Origin: Burkholderiales bacterium | GTDB taxonomy: Bacteria > Pseudomonadota > Gammaproteobacteria > Burkholderiales > Burkholderiaceae_F | Direction: 5' to 3' | Length of the DNA: 63,348 nt | NCBI GenBank assembly: GCA_020248785.1 | Contig: JADCGX010000056.1 | Location: forward strand, 1-63,348 | Part shown: positions 49,737 through 61,448 of the stretch, in pieces | Layout: each line of letters begins with the position of its first letter | Numbering within the stretch: the stretch's first letter is position 1 | Notes under the pieces: generated by a model | The model's input: only the letters and a program-made list of their open reading frames with translations | Databases searched by the model: none | What the model was told of the DNA's origin: nothing | Made by a program: the position numbers and the translations under genes

Positions 49737-51740
49737 CTAGGCGTCGCGCAGATGCTCGAACGCCACGCGTGGCGACTCGTAGATGTGCGAGGCGAGCCCG
49801 CGCCGCTTGAGCGCACGGCCGAGCTTGGCGCGCAGGAAGCTCGACGTGGAGTAGCGCGACACGCCGTCGTAGAAGCGCTCGACCAGGCTCTTGACCATCG
49901 CCGCGTACTCGTCCTCGACATCGGGCGCGAGCTCGAAACTGTCGTAGTTCACGATCGCGTAGACGCGATGCGTGACCTTCGACAGCCGCGATTCGACCTC
50001 GGCGCGGATGGCCGTCACGTCCTCGCTCGTGCGCACGGCAAGCCGCTCGAAGTTGATGAACAGGATGTTCTGCGCATCGTCGTAGGATAGTCGCTCGGCG
50101 AGCGGCACCTCGAGCATGCGGGCGCGTAGATCCATCGGGCCCTCGTCGAAGATCGCCGCGTCCATCAGCCGCGGCGAGCCGCGGATGACCGGCGTGAACT
50201 CCATCTTGGCCAGGATGTCGCGCTCGATGTCCACGCCGGGTGCGACTTCGATGAGCTCCAGCCCGTCGCCGCCGAGCTGGAACACGCAGCGCTCGGTGAC
50301 GTACAGCACGCGCTGGCCGCGCCGGGCCGCGTGTTCACCCGAAAACGTGCGGTGCTCGACCGCGCGCACGAACTTGCGCGGACCGTTGTCGTTGTGGATG
50401 GCAAGCTGGCCCTCGCGTACCGCCACGCGCAGCTCGCCAGCGGTGAATGTGCCGACGAAGATCACCTGCTTGGCCGACTGCGAGATATTGATGAAGCCGC
50501 CGGCGCCAGCCAGCCGCGGGCCGAACTTGCTGACATTCAGGTTGCCCTGCGCGTCGGCCTGTGCCAGCCCTAGAAAGGCAAGGTCGAGCCCGCCGCCGTC
50601 GTAGAAGTCGAACTGGTAGGGCTGGTCGATGATGGCCTGCGTGTTCACGGCCGCGCCGAAGTTCAGTCCACTGGCCGGAATGCCGCCGATCACGCCGGGC
50701 TCGGCGGTGAGCGTTAAAAGGTCGATCACCTTCTCCTCGGCCGCCACCGAGGCCACGCCCTCAGGCATGCCGATGCCCAGGTTCACCACGCTGTTGGCCT
50801 TCAGCTCGAGCGCGGCACGGCGCGCGATGATCTTGCGCTCGCTCATCGGCATCAGCGCCACCATGGACGCGGGCACGCGGATCTCGCCGGCAAACGCCGG
50901 GTTGTACTGCTCGACGAAGGTCTGCATGTGGTACTCGGGCTTTTCGGCCACCACCACGCAGTCGACCAGCACGCCCGGGATCTTGACCTCGCGCGGATTG
51001 AGCGAACCCCGCTCGGCGATGCGCTCGACCTGCACGATCACGATGCCGCCCGAGTTGCGCGCCGCCATGGCGATGGCCAGCGCCTCCAGCGTCAGCGCCT
51101 CTTTTTCCATCGTGATGTTGCCGTCGACGTCGGCGGTGGTGCCGCGCACGATGCCCACATCGATGGGGATGCGCTTGTAGAACAGGTAGTCCTCGCCATC
51201 GATCTGAATGAGCCGCACCAGATCTTCGGTCGTGCGCGTGTTGATCTTGCCGCCGCCCAGGCGCGGATCGACGAAGGTGCCCAGTCCGATCTTGCTGAGG
51301 TGGCCGGGCTTGCCGGCAGCGGTGTCGCGAAACAGGTGCGTGATCACCCCCTGCGGCAGGTTGTAGGCCTCGATGCGGTCGCCCACGGCCAGCGCCTGCA
51401 GCTTGGGCACGAGCCCCCAATGCCCGCCGATGATGCGTTTGATGAGTCCCTCGTGGCCAAGGTGGTTGAGCCCGCGCTCCTTGCCGTCGCCCTGCCCGGC
51501 CGCGTAGACGAGCGTGAGCTGCTCCGGCTTGCCGATGCCATCGGGGTCGCGCTCGGACGACTCCAAAAAGCGCGCCTCCAAGGCAACCGCGATGTTCTCC
51601 GGGAAGCCGATGCCGACGAAACCGCCGGTGGCAACCGTATCGCCGTCCTGGATGAGATTGACCGCCTCGCGCGCCGAGACGATCTTGCCCTTTTCGAAGC
51701 TGCGCAGCGCGTTGAGCAGTTCCCGCCCGTGCGTACTCAT
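49737..51740 (-). CDS. acyl CoA:acetate/3-ketoacid CoA transferase (fused alpha/beta)
   Basis: A family I CoA transferase with both subunits fused and an added C-terminal extension. The alpha part has [19 protein letters not shown] (32-50). The beta part has [17 protein letters not shown], and the catalytic Glu347 lies in [13 protein letters not shown]. Residues about 545-667 form an extra domain also seen in long homologues. Length 667 aa. It may activate acetoacetate or short-chain acids, acting after bdhA. Divergent from the SDR at 52 kb. Confidence 0.88.
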   Translation of the reverse strand: MSTHGRELLNALRSFEKGKIVSAREAVNLIQDGDTVATGGFVGIGFPENIAVALEARFLESSERDPDGIGKPEQLTLVYAAGQGDGKERGLNHLGHEGLIKRIIGGHWGLVPKLQALAVGDRIEAYNLPQGVITHLFRDTAAGKPGHLSKIGLGTFVDPRLGGGKINTRTTEDLVRLIQIDGEDYLFYKRIPIDVGIVRGTTADVDGNITMEKEALTLEALAIAMAARNSGGIVIVQVERIAERGSLNPREVKIPGVLVDCVVVAEKPEYHMQTFVEQYNPAFAGEIRVPASMVALMPMSERKIIARRAALELKANSVVNLGIGMPEGVASVAAEEKVIDLLTLTAEPGVIGGIPASGLNFGAAVNTQAIIDQPYQFDFYDGGGLDLAFLGLAQADAQGNLNVSKFGPRLAGAGGFINISQSAKQVIFVGTFTAGELRVAVREGQLAIHNDNGPRKFVRAVEHRTFSGEHAARRGQRVLYVTERCVFQLGGDGLELIEVAPGVDIERDILAKMEFTPVIRGSPRLMDAAIFDEGPMDLRARMLEVPLAERLSYDDAQNILFINFERLAVRTSEDVTAIRAEVESRLSKVTHRVYAIVNYDSFELAPDVEDEYAAMVKSLVERFYDGVSRYSTSSFLRAKLGRALKRRGLASHIYESPRVAFEHLRDA

Positions 51741-52114
51741 GGCGCGGTCCTGCGGGACATGTGATCCTGGTGCATGGCGTCTCCTGGTCCCCGTTGCTGG
51801 AATTGTTGGAGCTGTCCGGCGCCGCTCGGCAGTGCGACGTCATGGGGCGCGAGGTTATCGGCAAGCCAAAGATGCTCGAACACACGGATACTTGCTTGCG
51901 CCAAGACACGAAGTCCGCCGATTTGCTCCCGGTGGCCCGCGCGAAGCATAGGCGGCGGAAAGACGCATCGGCGACCTGCCGGGGCGTGATGCGCCGCAGT
52001 AGCGGGGCCGGGGGGCTGGGCGCCGCCCTCCGCAACCAGGTCCCGCGTGGCAATGGGTCGCGCGCCCAGCGCCTAGAATTCAATGCTCTATAAATCCAGT
52101 GGATGGAGGCGCAG
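51741..52114. other. 374-bp divergent intergenic region
   Basis: Separates the CoA transferase (minus) from the HSD10-like SDR (plus), so it should carry both promoters. TAGAAT at 52074-52079 is a possible -10 box for the SDR, without a clear -35. Otherwise I see no conserved ORF, repeat or recognisable operator. Confidence 0.4.
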
Positions 52115-52879
52115 GTGCAAGTTTCCGGCAATGTATTCATCGTCACCGGCGGAGCCTCGGGCCTGGGCGGTGCCACCAGCCGCTTCCTGGCGGGCCAGGG
52201 CGGCAGGGTCGTGATCGCCGACGTGCAGGCAGACAAGGGCGAGGCACTGGCGCCGGACCTGGGTAACGGCGCGCGCTTCGTCAAGTGCGATGTCACCTCG
52301 GAGGCGGACGGCAAGGCGGTGGTCGCGGCGGCGCTGCAACTTGGCGTGTTGCGCGGGCTCATCAACTGCGCCGGCATTGCCATTGGCGAGAAGACAGTAG
52401 GCAAGGACGGCCCGCACAGGCTGGAGAGCTTTGCACGCGTCATCAACATCAACCTGATCGGCACGTTCAACATGATCCGCCTGGCAGCCGATGCGATGAG
52501 CAAGCAGGCGCCGACCGCGGACGGCGAGCGCGGCGTGATCGTCAACACGGCCTCGGTCGCTGCGTTCGACGGCCAGCTCGGCCAGGTGGCCTATGCCGCC
52601 TCCAAGGGCGGCGTGGTCGGCATGACCTTGCCGCTGGCGCGTGATCTGTCGCGCAACGGCATCCGTTGCGTGACCGTGGCCCCCGGCATCTTCGAAACGC
52701 CCATGCTGCTCGGCATGCCGCCCGAGGTGCAGGAGTCACTCGGCAAGCAGGTGCCGTTTCCGTCGCGGCTGGGCAAGCCCGCCGAGTATGCGCAGCTCGT
52801 GGGTACGATCCTCGCCAACGTCATGCTCAACGGCGAGACGATCCGACTCGACGGCGCCATCCGCATGCAGCCGAAGTAG
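52115..52879 (+). CDS. 3-hydroxyacyl-CoA dehydrogenase, HSD10-like SDR
   Basis: A short-chain dehydrogenase of the type II 3-hydroxyacyl-CoA dehydrogenase group (HSD17B10-like). VTGGASGLG at 9-17, [24 protein letters not shown] with the catalytic Tyr and Lys, and [14 protein letters not shown] are typical. GTG at 52115 follows GGAGG by 5 nt and gives [13 protein letters not shown], the usual N-terminus; an upstream ATG at 52103 overlaps the ribosome site. Length 254 aa. Predicted role: oxidation of 3-hydroxyacyl-CoAs, possibly isoleucine catabolism. Confidence 0.88.
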   Translation: MQVSGNVFIVTGGASGLGGATSRFLAGQGGRVVIADVQADKGEALAPDLGNGARFVKCDVTSEADGKAVVAAALQLGVLRGLINCAGIAIGEKTVGKDGPHRLESFARVININLIGTFNMIRLAADAMSKQAPTADGERGVIVNTASVAAFDGQLGQVAYAASKGGVVGMTLPLARDLSRNGIRCVTVAPGIFETPMLLGMPPEVQESLGKQVPFPSRLGKPAEYAQLVGTILANVMLNGETIRLDGAIRMQPK

Positions 52880-52991
52880 ATCGCTCGCCGCCGACAGGCC
52901 ACCGCGGCCGCGGGCTGCGGCCTTTCCATCCTTGTCGGCAGCACCGTCTTCTCTCACCGACTGCGCTCCAACGCAGATCAGGAGCACTTTC

Positions 52992-54785
52992 ATGCGCAGG
53001 CTGATGATTGCCGCCACCGCGGCGCTGTTGACGGCCTGCGCCACCACACCGCTGGCACCGCCCACGCAGCCAGAAGCGCCCTCCGGTGTGCGCGCAGACC
53101 TCGCCAGCAGCGTCGCCACGCGCCACATGGCGGCCGCCGCCAACCCGCTGGCGGCCGAAGCAGGTCGGCAGATCCTGGCCGCCGGCGGATCGGCAGTCGA
53201 CGCGGCGATCGCCATGCAATTGGTGCTGACGCTGGTGGAACCGCAGAGCTCAGGCATCGGCGGCGGCGCGTTCCTGCTGCACTTCGATGGCAAGGCCGTG
53301 CAGAGCTACGACGGCCGCGAAACAGCGCCGGCGGCGGCGGACGAGCAACTGTTCATGACCTCACAGGGCCGCGCGATGGGCTTCGCCGACGCCGTGGTCG
53401 GCGGCCGCGCCGTGGGCGCACCGGGCGTGCTGCGCATGCTGGAGCTGGCGCACCAGCGGCACGGTCGCTTGCCTTGGGCACGCCTGTTCGACCCGGCGAT
53501 CCGACTTGCCGAAGAGGGGTTCGCCCTGTCGCCGCGCCTGTACACACTGCTCGCCGGGGAAAAGCACCTGGTCGGCAATGCGACCGCACGCGCCTACTTC
53601 TACAACGCAGACGGCACGCCGAAGCCGGTCGGAACGCGCCTGCGCAATCCCGAGCTGGCCGCGACACTGCGCGCGATTGCAGCCGGTGGCGCGGACGCGT
53701 TCTATCGCGGGCCCATTGCCGCCGACATCGTCGGCGCAGTGCGCGGTCACGCCAGCAACCCCGGCAGGCTGACCGAGAAGGATCTTGCCGACTACCGGGC
53801 CCGCGAGCGCCCGCCGCTTTGCACCGACTACAAGGCGTGGCGCGTGTGCGGCATGGGACCGCCGTCGTCGGGGGGTCTGGCGGTCGCGCAGATGCTCGGC
53901 ATCTTTGCCCAGCGCAACATCACGGTGGTGCCACCGACCATGGTCGCGGGCAGGCTCGAGCCACAGCCGGATGCGGTGCATCTGTTTAGCGAGGCCGGCC
54001 GGCTGGCGTTTGCCGATCGTGCGCAGTACGTCGCCGATCCGGACTTCGTGCGCGTCGATGTGGCCGCGCTGACAAGCCCGCGCTATCTCACCGAGCGCGC
54101 CATGCTCATCAAGGATCGCAGCATGGGGCGTGCGCCCCCGGGTGCGCCGGACGGCTTGCAGTTGGCGTTCGCCGACGATCACTCGCCGCACCGGGTGAGC
54201 ACTTCACATGTCTCGGCGGTCGATGCCTTTGGCAATGCCGTGTCAATGACCACCTCGATCGAGGACCAGTTTGGCGCGCGCCTCATGGTGCGCGGCTTCC
54301 TGCTCAACAACCAGCTCACGGACTTCTCTTTTTTGCCACGCGAGTCTGATGGCAAGGGCGGCATGCGGGCAGACGGTGCAGTCATCGCCAATCGGGTACA
54401 GCCAGGCAAGCGACCACGGTCGTCGATGGCGCCCACGCTCGTGTTCGAGCGCAGCAGCGGCCAGTTGTTCGCGACACTGGGCTCGCCCGGCGGCTCGCTC
54501 ATCATCAACTACGTGGCCAAGACGCTGGTCGGCGTGCTCGACTGGCAACTCGACATTCAGCAAGCCATCAGCCTGCCGAACTTCGGCAGCCGCAATGCGC
54601 AGACCGAACTTGAAGACGGCGCGAGCAGCCTGCTCGTGGACGCACTCAAGGCACGCGGGCACGACGTCCGCGTGATGCCGATGACCAGTGGATTACAGGG
54701 CATTTTGCGCGTGCGCGAGGGCAGCCGCACAGTGCTGCGCGGCGGCGCGGATCCGCGCCGAGAGGGCGTTGCCTTGGGCGATTGA
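52992..54785 (+). CDS. ggt: gamma-glutamyltransferase (lipoprotein)
   Basis: An Ntn-type gamma-glutamyltransferase that hydrolyses or transfers the gamma-glutamyl group of glutathione. A lipoprotein signal ends in LLTAC (Cys16), so it is membrane-anchored in the periplasm. Autocleavage is expected before Thr404 (V-S-T-S-H), giving large and small subunits. GFLLNNQLTDFSF and the GSPGGS motif are present. Length 597 aa; AGGAG lies 7 nt before the ATG. Followed by tRNA-Leu on the other strand. Confidence 0.93.
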   Translation: MRRLMIAATAALLTACATTPLAPPTQPEAPSGVRADLASSVATRHMAAAANPLAAEAGRQILAAGGSAVDAAIAMQLVLTLVEPQSSGIGGGAFLLHFDGKAVQSYDGRETAPAAADEQLFMTSQGRAMGFADAVVGGRAVGAPGVLRMLELAHQRHGRLPWARLFDPAIRLAEEGFALSPRLYTLLAGEKHLVGNATARAYFYNADGTPKPVGTRLRNPELAATLRAIAAGGADAFYRGPIAADIVGAVRGHASNPGRLTEKDLADYRARERPPLCTDYKAWRVCGMGPPSSGGLAVAQMLGIFAQRNITVVPPTMVAGRLEPQPDAVHLFSEAGRLAFADRAQYVADPDFVRVDVAALTSPRYLTERAMLIKDRSMGRAPPGAPDGLQLAFADDHSPHRVSTSHVSAVDAFGNAVSMTTSIEDQFGARLMVRGFLLNNQLTDFSFLPRESDGKGGMRADGAVIANRVQPGKRPRSSMAPTLVFERSSGQLFATLGSPGGSLIINYVAKTLVGVLDWQLDIQQAISLPNFGSRNAQTELEDGASSLLVDALKARGHDVRVMPMTSGLQGILRVREGSRTVLRGGADPRREGVALGD

Positions 54786-54862
54786 ACCGCCCCAGCCAAC
54801 ATTGGCGCGCGCTGGGAAGCGTCTTGGCATCGGCCCGACGCACAGGCGTCGAGTGATACAGG

Positions 54863-54949
54863 TGGTGCCGGGAGAGGGACTCGAACCCTCACGCTGTTGC
54901 CAGCGCGGGATTTTGAGTCCCGTGCGTCTACCGATTCCGCCATCCCGGC
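54863..54949 (-). tRNA. tRNA-Leu (anticodon CAA)
   Basis: The acceptor stem GCCGGGA/TCCCGGC is perfect and CCA is encoded. The anticodon stem CGGGA/TCCCG encloses CTCAAAA with anticodon CAA. A long variable arm marks class II. It reads UUG, a rare codon in GC-rich genomes. Confidence 0.97.
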
Positions 54950-54963
54950 AGCGTGAGGGCCGC

Positions 54964-54993
54964 ATTATCCGAGAAAAGAGTACCAAGCGCCAA
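54964..54993 (-). promoter_or_regulatory. probable promoter of tRNA-Leu(CAA)
   Basis: On the minus strand TTGGCG (54988-54993) and GATAAT (54964-54969) are separated by 18 bp, with the start expected just before the tRNA 5' end. Confidence 0.5.
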
Positions 54994-55040
54994 ACAGGGC
55001 TGCGGCGGCGGGGCCGCCCGCGGCGTTTGCGGTGTCCGGC

Positions 55041-55799
55041 TCAGCGCTTGCGCCCTGCCTTCATGGTCAGCGGCATCACGATGCGCTGGCGGCCTTCGCC
55101 CCACAGCGGCGCGAGTCGATCGCGCGCGGCGACGGCAACATCGAGGCCTGTGGCTTGCCGGTACAGCAGAGCGGCGGACCAAGTCGAGGCAAAGGCGAGA
55201 TACTCGTCGATGGACCACTCGAGTTCGATCGCGAACACTGGCGCCTCGATGACGTCGAAAGGGAACGGCAAGTCAGCGTAGCCTCGCCAGATTCGACGGT
55301 TGCCTTCGGACCAATACGGCGCAAGCGGTGAAAAGGCCTCCTTGATTGCTGCCTTCAGCGGGGCGGCAACCTCCGTCGTTGCGTAGGCGACTGCGACAAA
55401 CACGCCACCCGGCCGCAGTGCACGCCGCAGGCGCGGGTAGAACACGTCGAGGTCGAGCCAGTGAATGGCGGATGCGGCCAGCGCGAGGTCGACGGAGTCC
55501 GCAGCCAGGGCAGTGTCCTCGGCAGGGGCGTTGATCCACTGCACGTTAGGTAGCGGCGGCGCCTGCGCCAACTGCTGGGCATCGATGTCGTTGGCGATCA
55601 CCTTGGCGAAACCGGCCGACAGCGCCGTTGTCGCCTGCCCGCTGCCGCAGCCAACGTCCCAGGCACACTCATGGCCCGGCACCTGCGCACACAGCCAATC
55701 AAAGAAGGCCGCCGGGTAGCGCGGCCGGGCCTGGGCGTAGCGGACCGCAGCGGCGCCAAAGATGACCGCATTACCGGGCGCGGGTGGGGTGCAGTTCAT
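55041..55799 (-). CDS. class I SAM-dependent methyltransferase
   Basis: A Rossmann-fold methyltransferase of 252 aa. The SAM motif I WDVGCGSGQATTAL is at 47-60; a conserved DLALAASAIHWLD block and RPGGVF follow. This pattern is the Methyltransf_11 type seen in trans-aconitate-like and UbiE-like enzymes. Substrate not readable. It lies 53 bp after upp, same strand. Confidence 0.83.
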   Translation of the reverse strand: MNCTPPAPGNAVIFGAAAVRYAQARPRYPAAFFDWLCAQVPGHECAWDVGCGSGQATTALSAGFAKVIANDIDAQQLAQAPPLPNVQWINAPAEDTALAADSVDLALAASAIHWLDLDVFYPRLRRALRPGGVFVAVAYATTEVAAPLKAAIKEAFSPLAPYWSEGNRRIWRGYADLPFPFDVIEAPVFAIELEWSIDEYLAFASTWSAALLYRQATGLDVAVAARDRLAPLWGEGRQRIVMPLTMKAGRKR

Positions 55800-55852
55800 T
55801 CGCGTGACTGTGAAGCGAAGCGGGCTACGCCGGTGAAAGGCGCCAGAACGGC

Positions 55853-56494
55853 TTACTTGGTCCCGAAGATGCGATCGCCCGCATCACCCAGACCCGGCCG
55901 GATGTAGCCATGCTCATCGAGCCCGCGGTCCACCGCGCAAGTGAAAATGGGCACATCTGGGTGCGCATCGTGCAACGTCTTGACGCCTTCAGGGCAAGAC
56001 AGCACGCACACATAGCGGATCGAACGCGGCGCGGTCGCGGCGTGGGCCTTGAGCCGATCGATGGCGGCCACCGCGCTGTTGCCGGTCGCCATCATCGGAT
56101 CGAGCACGATAACGTCTCGCTCCGGCATCGACGCCGGCATCTTGAAGTAGTACTCGACCGGGTGCAGCGTCTCCGGATCACGGTAAAGGCCAACGTGGCC
56201 GACGCGCGCGCTGGGCACCACCTCAAGCATGCCGTCCAGCAGGCCGAGACCGGCGCGCAAAATGGGCACGAGCACGATTTTCTTGCCGTCGATCACCCGC
56301 GCGGTCATGCGCTCCAGCGGGGTCTCGATCTCCACCGTCTGCATCGGCATGTCGCGCGTCACTTCGTAGGCCAACAAGACGGCAATCTCACGCACCAGCC
56401 CGCGAAAGCCGGTGGTCGAGCGCTCTTTCTCGCGCAAGAGCGTGAGCTTGTGCTGAACCAGAGGGTGGTCGATGACGTGCAAAGCGCGAGACAT
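55853..56494 (-). CDS. upp: uracil phosphoribosyltransferase
   Basis: Makes UMP from uracil and PRPP. The PRPP loop [12 protein letters not shown] is at 130-141, with the uracil-binding [17 protein letters not shown] at the C-terminus. [12 protein letters not shown] near 26-37 is conserved. Length 213 aa. ATG at 56494; an upstream open stretch is not conserved. Divergent from queA by 100 bp. Confidence 0.96.
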   Translation of the reverse strand: MSRALHVIDHPLVQHKLTLLREKERSTTGFRGLVREIAVLLAYEVTRDMPMQTVEIETPLERMTARVIDGKKIVLVPILRAGLGLLDGMLEVVPSARVGHVGLYRDPETLHPVEYYFKMPASMPERDVIVLDPMMATGNSAVAAIDRLKAHAATAPRSIRYVCVLSCPEGVKTLHDAHPDVPIFTCAVDRGLDEHGYIRPGLGDAGDRIFGTK

Positions 56495-56594
56495 GATCGA
56501 TTCCGTAGAGCGAGCGAGAACGCGCTGCATGATGCCGCAACGCGCCGCTCTGTACCATGAGCGCCTTCATCGAACTCCGGTGGCCGGTCAAGCC

Positions 56595-58783
<2,189 letters not shown>

Positions 58784-58854
58784 GCGCGCCCTGGGGCGGC
58801 ACACGATCCTGCAAGCCCACGTTTTCCCTCGGCAGCGCCGTCGGCACGGTCGAG

Positions 58855-58881
58855 GGCACAGAGGGAGCGGCTGGCTATAAT
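58855..58881 (+). promoter_or_regulatory. possible promoter of yajC-secDF
   Basis: TATAAT at 58876-58881 is a perfect -10 box in the 250-bp gap between tgt and yajC, but no good -35 lies 16-18 bp upstream. The rest of the gap holds a CGCCCTGGGGCGG palindrome next to the tgt stop and nothing else I recognise. Confidence 0.4.
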
Positions 58882-59033
58882 CGGAAGCTTTTCGTAGGGC
58901 GAAACCGCGTGGTCGAGCCGCTTCGGTCGAGCATTGGTGCTGGCGCCGCCAAGCGCCGCGACACTGCCCAGCGGCACCGGTCCACTGAACCGCTGCCTGC
59001 TCACAAGATCAAAACGCATCAATCGGAGTGCTC

Positions 59034-59381
59034 ATGTTCTTCATTTCGGACGCCCTCGCCCAGACCGCCCCTGCCGCCGCGCCGGGTGCCGAAGGCGCCT
59101 GGACCTCGATCCTGTTCATGGTCCTGATCTTTGTCGTCTTTTACTTCCTGCTGATTCGCCCGCAGGTCAAGCGGCAGAAGGAACACAAGGCGATGGTCGA
59201 CGCGCTGAACAAAGGCGACGAGGTGCTCACGGCCGGCGGAATCATCGGCAAGATCACCGACCTCACCGACCAGTACGTCACGCTGCAGATCACCTCCGTC
59301 GACAACAAGGCCGTCGAGATCAGCGTGCAGCGCGCCGCCGTGCAGACGCTGCTGCCCAAGGGAACGATGAAGTCCATCTAG
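59034..59381 (+). CDS. yajC: Sec translocase accessory subunit YajC
   Basis: A small membrane protein that associates with SecDF and SecYEG. An N-terminal short Ala/Pro-rich lead is followed by one TM helix (about 24-42) and the conserved LIRPQVKRQKEHKAMVDAL and the GDEVLTAGGIIGKI beta domain. Length 115 aa from ATG at 59034 with CGGAG upstream; GTG at 59028 is less likely. Confidence 0.95.
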   Translation: MFFISDALAQTAPAAAPGAEGAWTSILFMVLIFVVFYFLLIRPQVKRQKEHKAMVDALNKGDEVLTAGGIIGKITDLTDQYVTLQITSVDNKAVEISVQRAAVQTLLPKGTMKSI

Positions 59382-59428
59382 GACATCCAGGCCTCCGCAC
59401 TCGGCGACCCTGAACCGCAAGGACATCG

Positions 59429-59560
59429 ATGCCGCTTCTCGTTGCCTTTGCTGTCGCGCCGCCCGCCCGGCCGCCCGAAGGGCGGCGCGCTAACTCAACT
59501 CGTTTGCGTGCACGTGCGACGCCAACGGCGTCGCGTACACGCAAACGACAAGGCCCATGA
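59429..59560 (+). CDS. 43-codon ORF upstream of and overlapping secD, possible leader peptide
   Basis: ATG at 59429 follows AAGGA by 5 nt. The ORF runs 43 codons and its TGA overlaps the secD ATG (ATGA), the geometry of translational coupling. The N-terminus is hydrophobic (MPLLVAFAVA); the C-terminal half is Arg-rich and ends R-K-R-Q-G-P. The last four residues match the R-x-G-P spacing of the SecM arrest site, but the other SecM residues are absent. Codon third positions are far less GC-rich than in the neighbours, and two palindromes account for part of the sequence. It could therefore be a regulatory leader or a chance ORF. Confidence 0.35.
   Translation: MPLLVAFAVAPPARPPEGRRANSTRLRARATPTASRTRKRQGP
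59471..59485. repeat. GC-rich hairpin in the yajC-secD spacer
   Basis: CCGCCC-GAA-GGGCGG forms a perfect 6-bp stem with a 3-nt loop. Its arms resemble the CGCCC/GGGCG palindromes near rlmB and after tgt. There is no T-run, so it is not a terminator. Confidence 0.5.
59501..59547. repeat. long hairpin directly before the secD ribosome site
   Basis: CGTTTGCGTG (59501-59510) pairs with CACGCAAACG (59538-59547), and CGACGCC (59517-59523) with GGCGTCG (59527-59533): 10 + 7 bp, a small internal loop and a 3-nt apical loop. It ends 9 bp before the secD ATG, just upstream of AAGG. It lies inside the 43-codon ORF. Confidence 0.75.
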
Positions 59561-61434
59561 ACCGCTACCCCCTCTGGAAATACCTCGTCATCGCCGTCGC
59601 GCTGCTGATCGGCACCCTTTACACGCTGCCGAACTTCTTCGGCGAGGCGCCAGCGGTGCAGGTGTCCAGCGCCAAGTCCACGGTGCGGGTCGATGCCGGG
59701 CTGATGGACCGGGTCGAAGCGGCGCTGAAGAACGCGCAGGTCACGCACGAGGGCGTGACCATGGACGCGACCGGCCAGAACAACTTCACGGTGCGGGCGC
59801 GGTTCACGGATCCGGACACGCAGCTGAAGGCCAAGGACGTCATCACTCGCGCGCTCAACCCGGACAGCGCCGATCCCAGCTACGTCGTCGCGCTGAACCT
59901 CGTGCCGCGGACGCCGGCCTGGCTGACTGCCCTGAAGGCAGCGCCGATGTACCTCGGCCTGGACCTGCGCGGAGGCGTGCACTTTCTCATGCAGGTCGAC
60001 ATGCGCGAGGCCATCCAGAAGCGCATGGAAGGCCTGACCGGCGAGTTGCGCACCCTGCTGCGCGAGAAGAACGTTCGCCACTCCGGAATCTCGCGCGCCG
60101 GCAACGAAGTGGAGGTGCGCTTCCGCGACGACGAGACGCGCAAGCGCGCCGACGGACTGATCCGCGACTTTAATCGTGATCTGCTGGTGCGTGACGAAGG
60201 CAGCGGCGAGGACCTGCGGCTGGTCGTCTCCCTCAATCCCAATGCGCTGCGCGACATCCAGGCCAACGCGCTCAAGCAGAACATCGGCACGCTGCACAAC
60301 CGGATCAATGAGCTGGGCGTGTCTGAGCCGGTCATCCAGCAGCAGGGCGCGGACCGCGTCGTGGTGCAGCTGCCGGGCGTGCAGGACGTGGCACGCGCCA
60401 AGCAGATCCTGGGGCGCACCGCCACGCTGGAGATCCGGTTGGTCGACGACGAGGCGATGGCCGCTGGCACCTCAGGGGCGCAGAGCGTGCCGGAGCGCCG
60501 GCCTGACGGCAGCACGCGCATGGTGCCGCTCAAGCGCCAGGTCGTCGTGACCGGCGACCAGCTGATCGACGCCAACGCCACCTTCGACGAAAACCAGCGC
60601 CCGGCCGTAGCCGTGACGCTCGACGGTCGCGGCGGTGCCTCAATGCGCCAGGCCACGCGTGAGAACCTCAAGAAGCTCATGGCGATCGTGCTGTACGAGA
60701 AGGGCAAGGGCGAGGCGATCTCGGTGGCGACGATCCAGGGCGAGTTCGGTAATCGTTTCCAGATCACGGGTCAGTTCACCACGCAGGAGACCAACGACCT
60801 GGCGCTGCTGATCCGCTCGGGTTCGCTCGCCGCCCCGATGGAGATCATCGAGGAACGCACCATCGGCCCGAGCCTGGGCGCCGAGAACATCAAGCGCGGT
60901 TTCAACTCCACGCTTTACGGCTTCCTGGCGATCGCGGTCTTCATGATCGTGTACTACCGTGTGTTCGGACTAATCTCCGCCATCGCGCTCACGGCCAACG
61001 TCATGCTGCTCGTGGCGCTGCTGTCGATGCTGCAGGCTACGCTCACGCTGCCCGGCATTGCAGCCATTGCGCTGACGCTCGGCATGGCCATTGATGCCAA
61101 CGTGCTCATCAACGAGCGCGTGCGGGAAGAACTGCGGGCGGGTCGAACACCGCAGCAGGCGATCAGCGAGGGCTACGACAAGGCCTTTGCGACCATTCTC
61201 GACTCCAACATCACCACGCTGATCGCCGGGGTGGCTCTCCTGCTGTTCGGCTCGGGCCCGGTGCGTGGCTTTGCGGTGGTGCACTGCCTGGGCATCCTAA
61301 CCTCGATCTTCACTGCGGTGTTCGTGTCGCGGGCGATCGTCAATTTGGTCTATGGCTCACGCAAGAAGCTGACGTCGCTGAGCGTTGGCCAGATCTGGAA
61401 GCCCGGCGAAACCGCTGGCGCCAACGCGAAGTAA
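59557..61434 (+). CDS. secD: protein translocase subunit SecD
   Basis: SecD uses the proton gradient with SecF to pull exported proteins into the periplasm. TM1 (about 9-27) starts MNRYPLWKYLVIAVALL. The large periplasmic region includes YLGLDLRGGVHFLMQVD and ERTIGPSLGAENI. Five C-terminal TM helices include GMAIDANVLINERVREEL. Length 625 aa is normal. The ribosome site is AAGG, directly after a long hairpin. secF follows after 14 bp. Confidence 0.97.
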   Translation: MNRYPLWKYLVIAVALLIGTLYTLPNFFGEAPAVQVSSAKSTVRVDAGLMDRVEAALKNAQVTHEGVTMDATGQNNFTVRARFTDPDTQLKAKDVITRALNPDSADPSYVVALNLVPRTPAWLTALKAAPMYLGLDLRGGVHFLMQVDMREAIQKRMEGLTGELRTLLREKNVRHSGISRAGNEVEVRFRDDETRKRADGLIRDFNRDLLVRDEGSGEDLRLVVSLNPNALRDIQANALKQNIGTLHNRINELGVSEPVIQQQGADRVVVQLPGVQDVARAKQILGRTATLEIRLVDDEAMAAGTSGAQSVPERRPDGSTRMVPLKRQVVVTGDQLIDANATFDENQRPAVAVTLDGRGGASMRQATRENLKKLMAIVLYEKGKGEAISVATIQGEFGNRFQITGQFTTQETNDLALLIRSGSLAAPMEIIEERTIGPSLGAENIKRGFNSTLYGFLAIAVFMIVYYRVFGLISAIALTANVMLLVALLSMLQATLTLPGIAAIALTLGMAIDANVLINERVREELRAGRTPQQAISEGYDKAFATILDSNITTLIAGVALLLFGSGPVRGFAVVHCLGILTSIFTAVFVSRAIVNLVYGSRKKLTSLSVGQIWKPGETAGANAK

Positions 61435-61448
61435 CGGGGTTCACGGCC

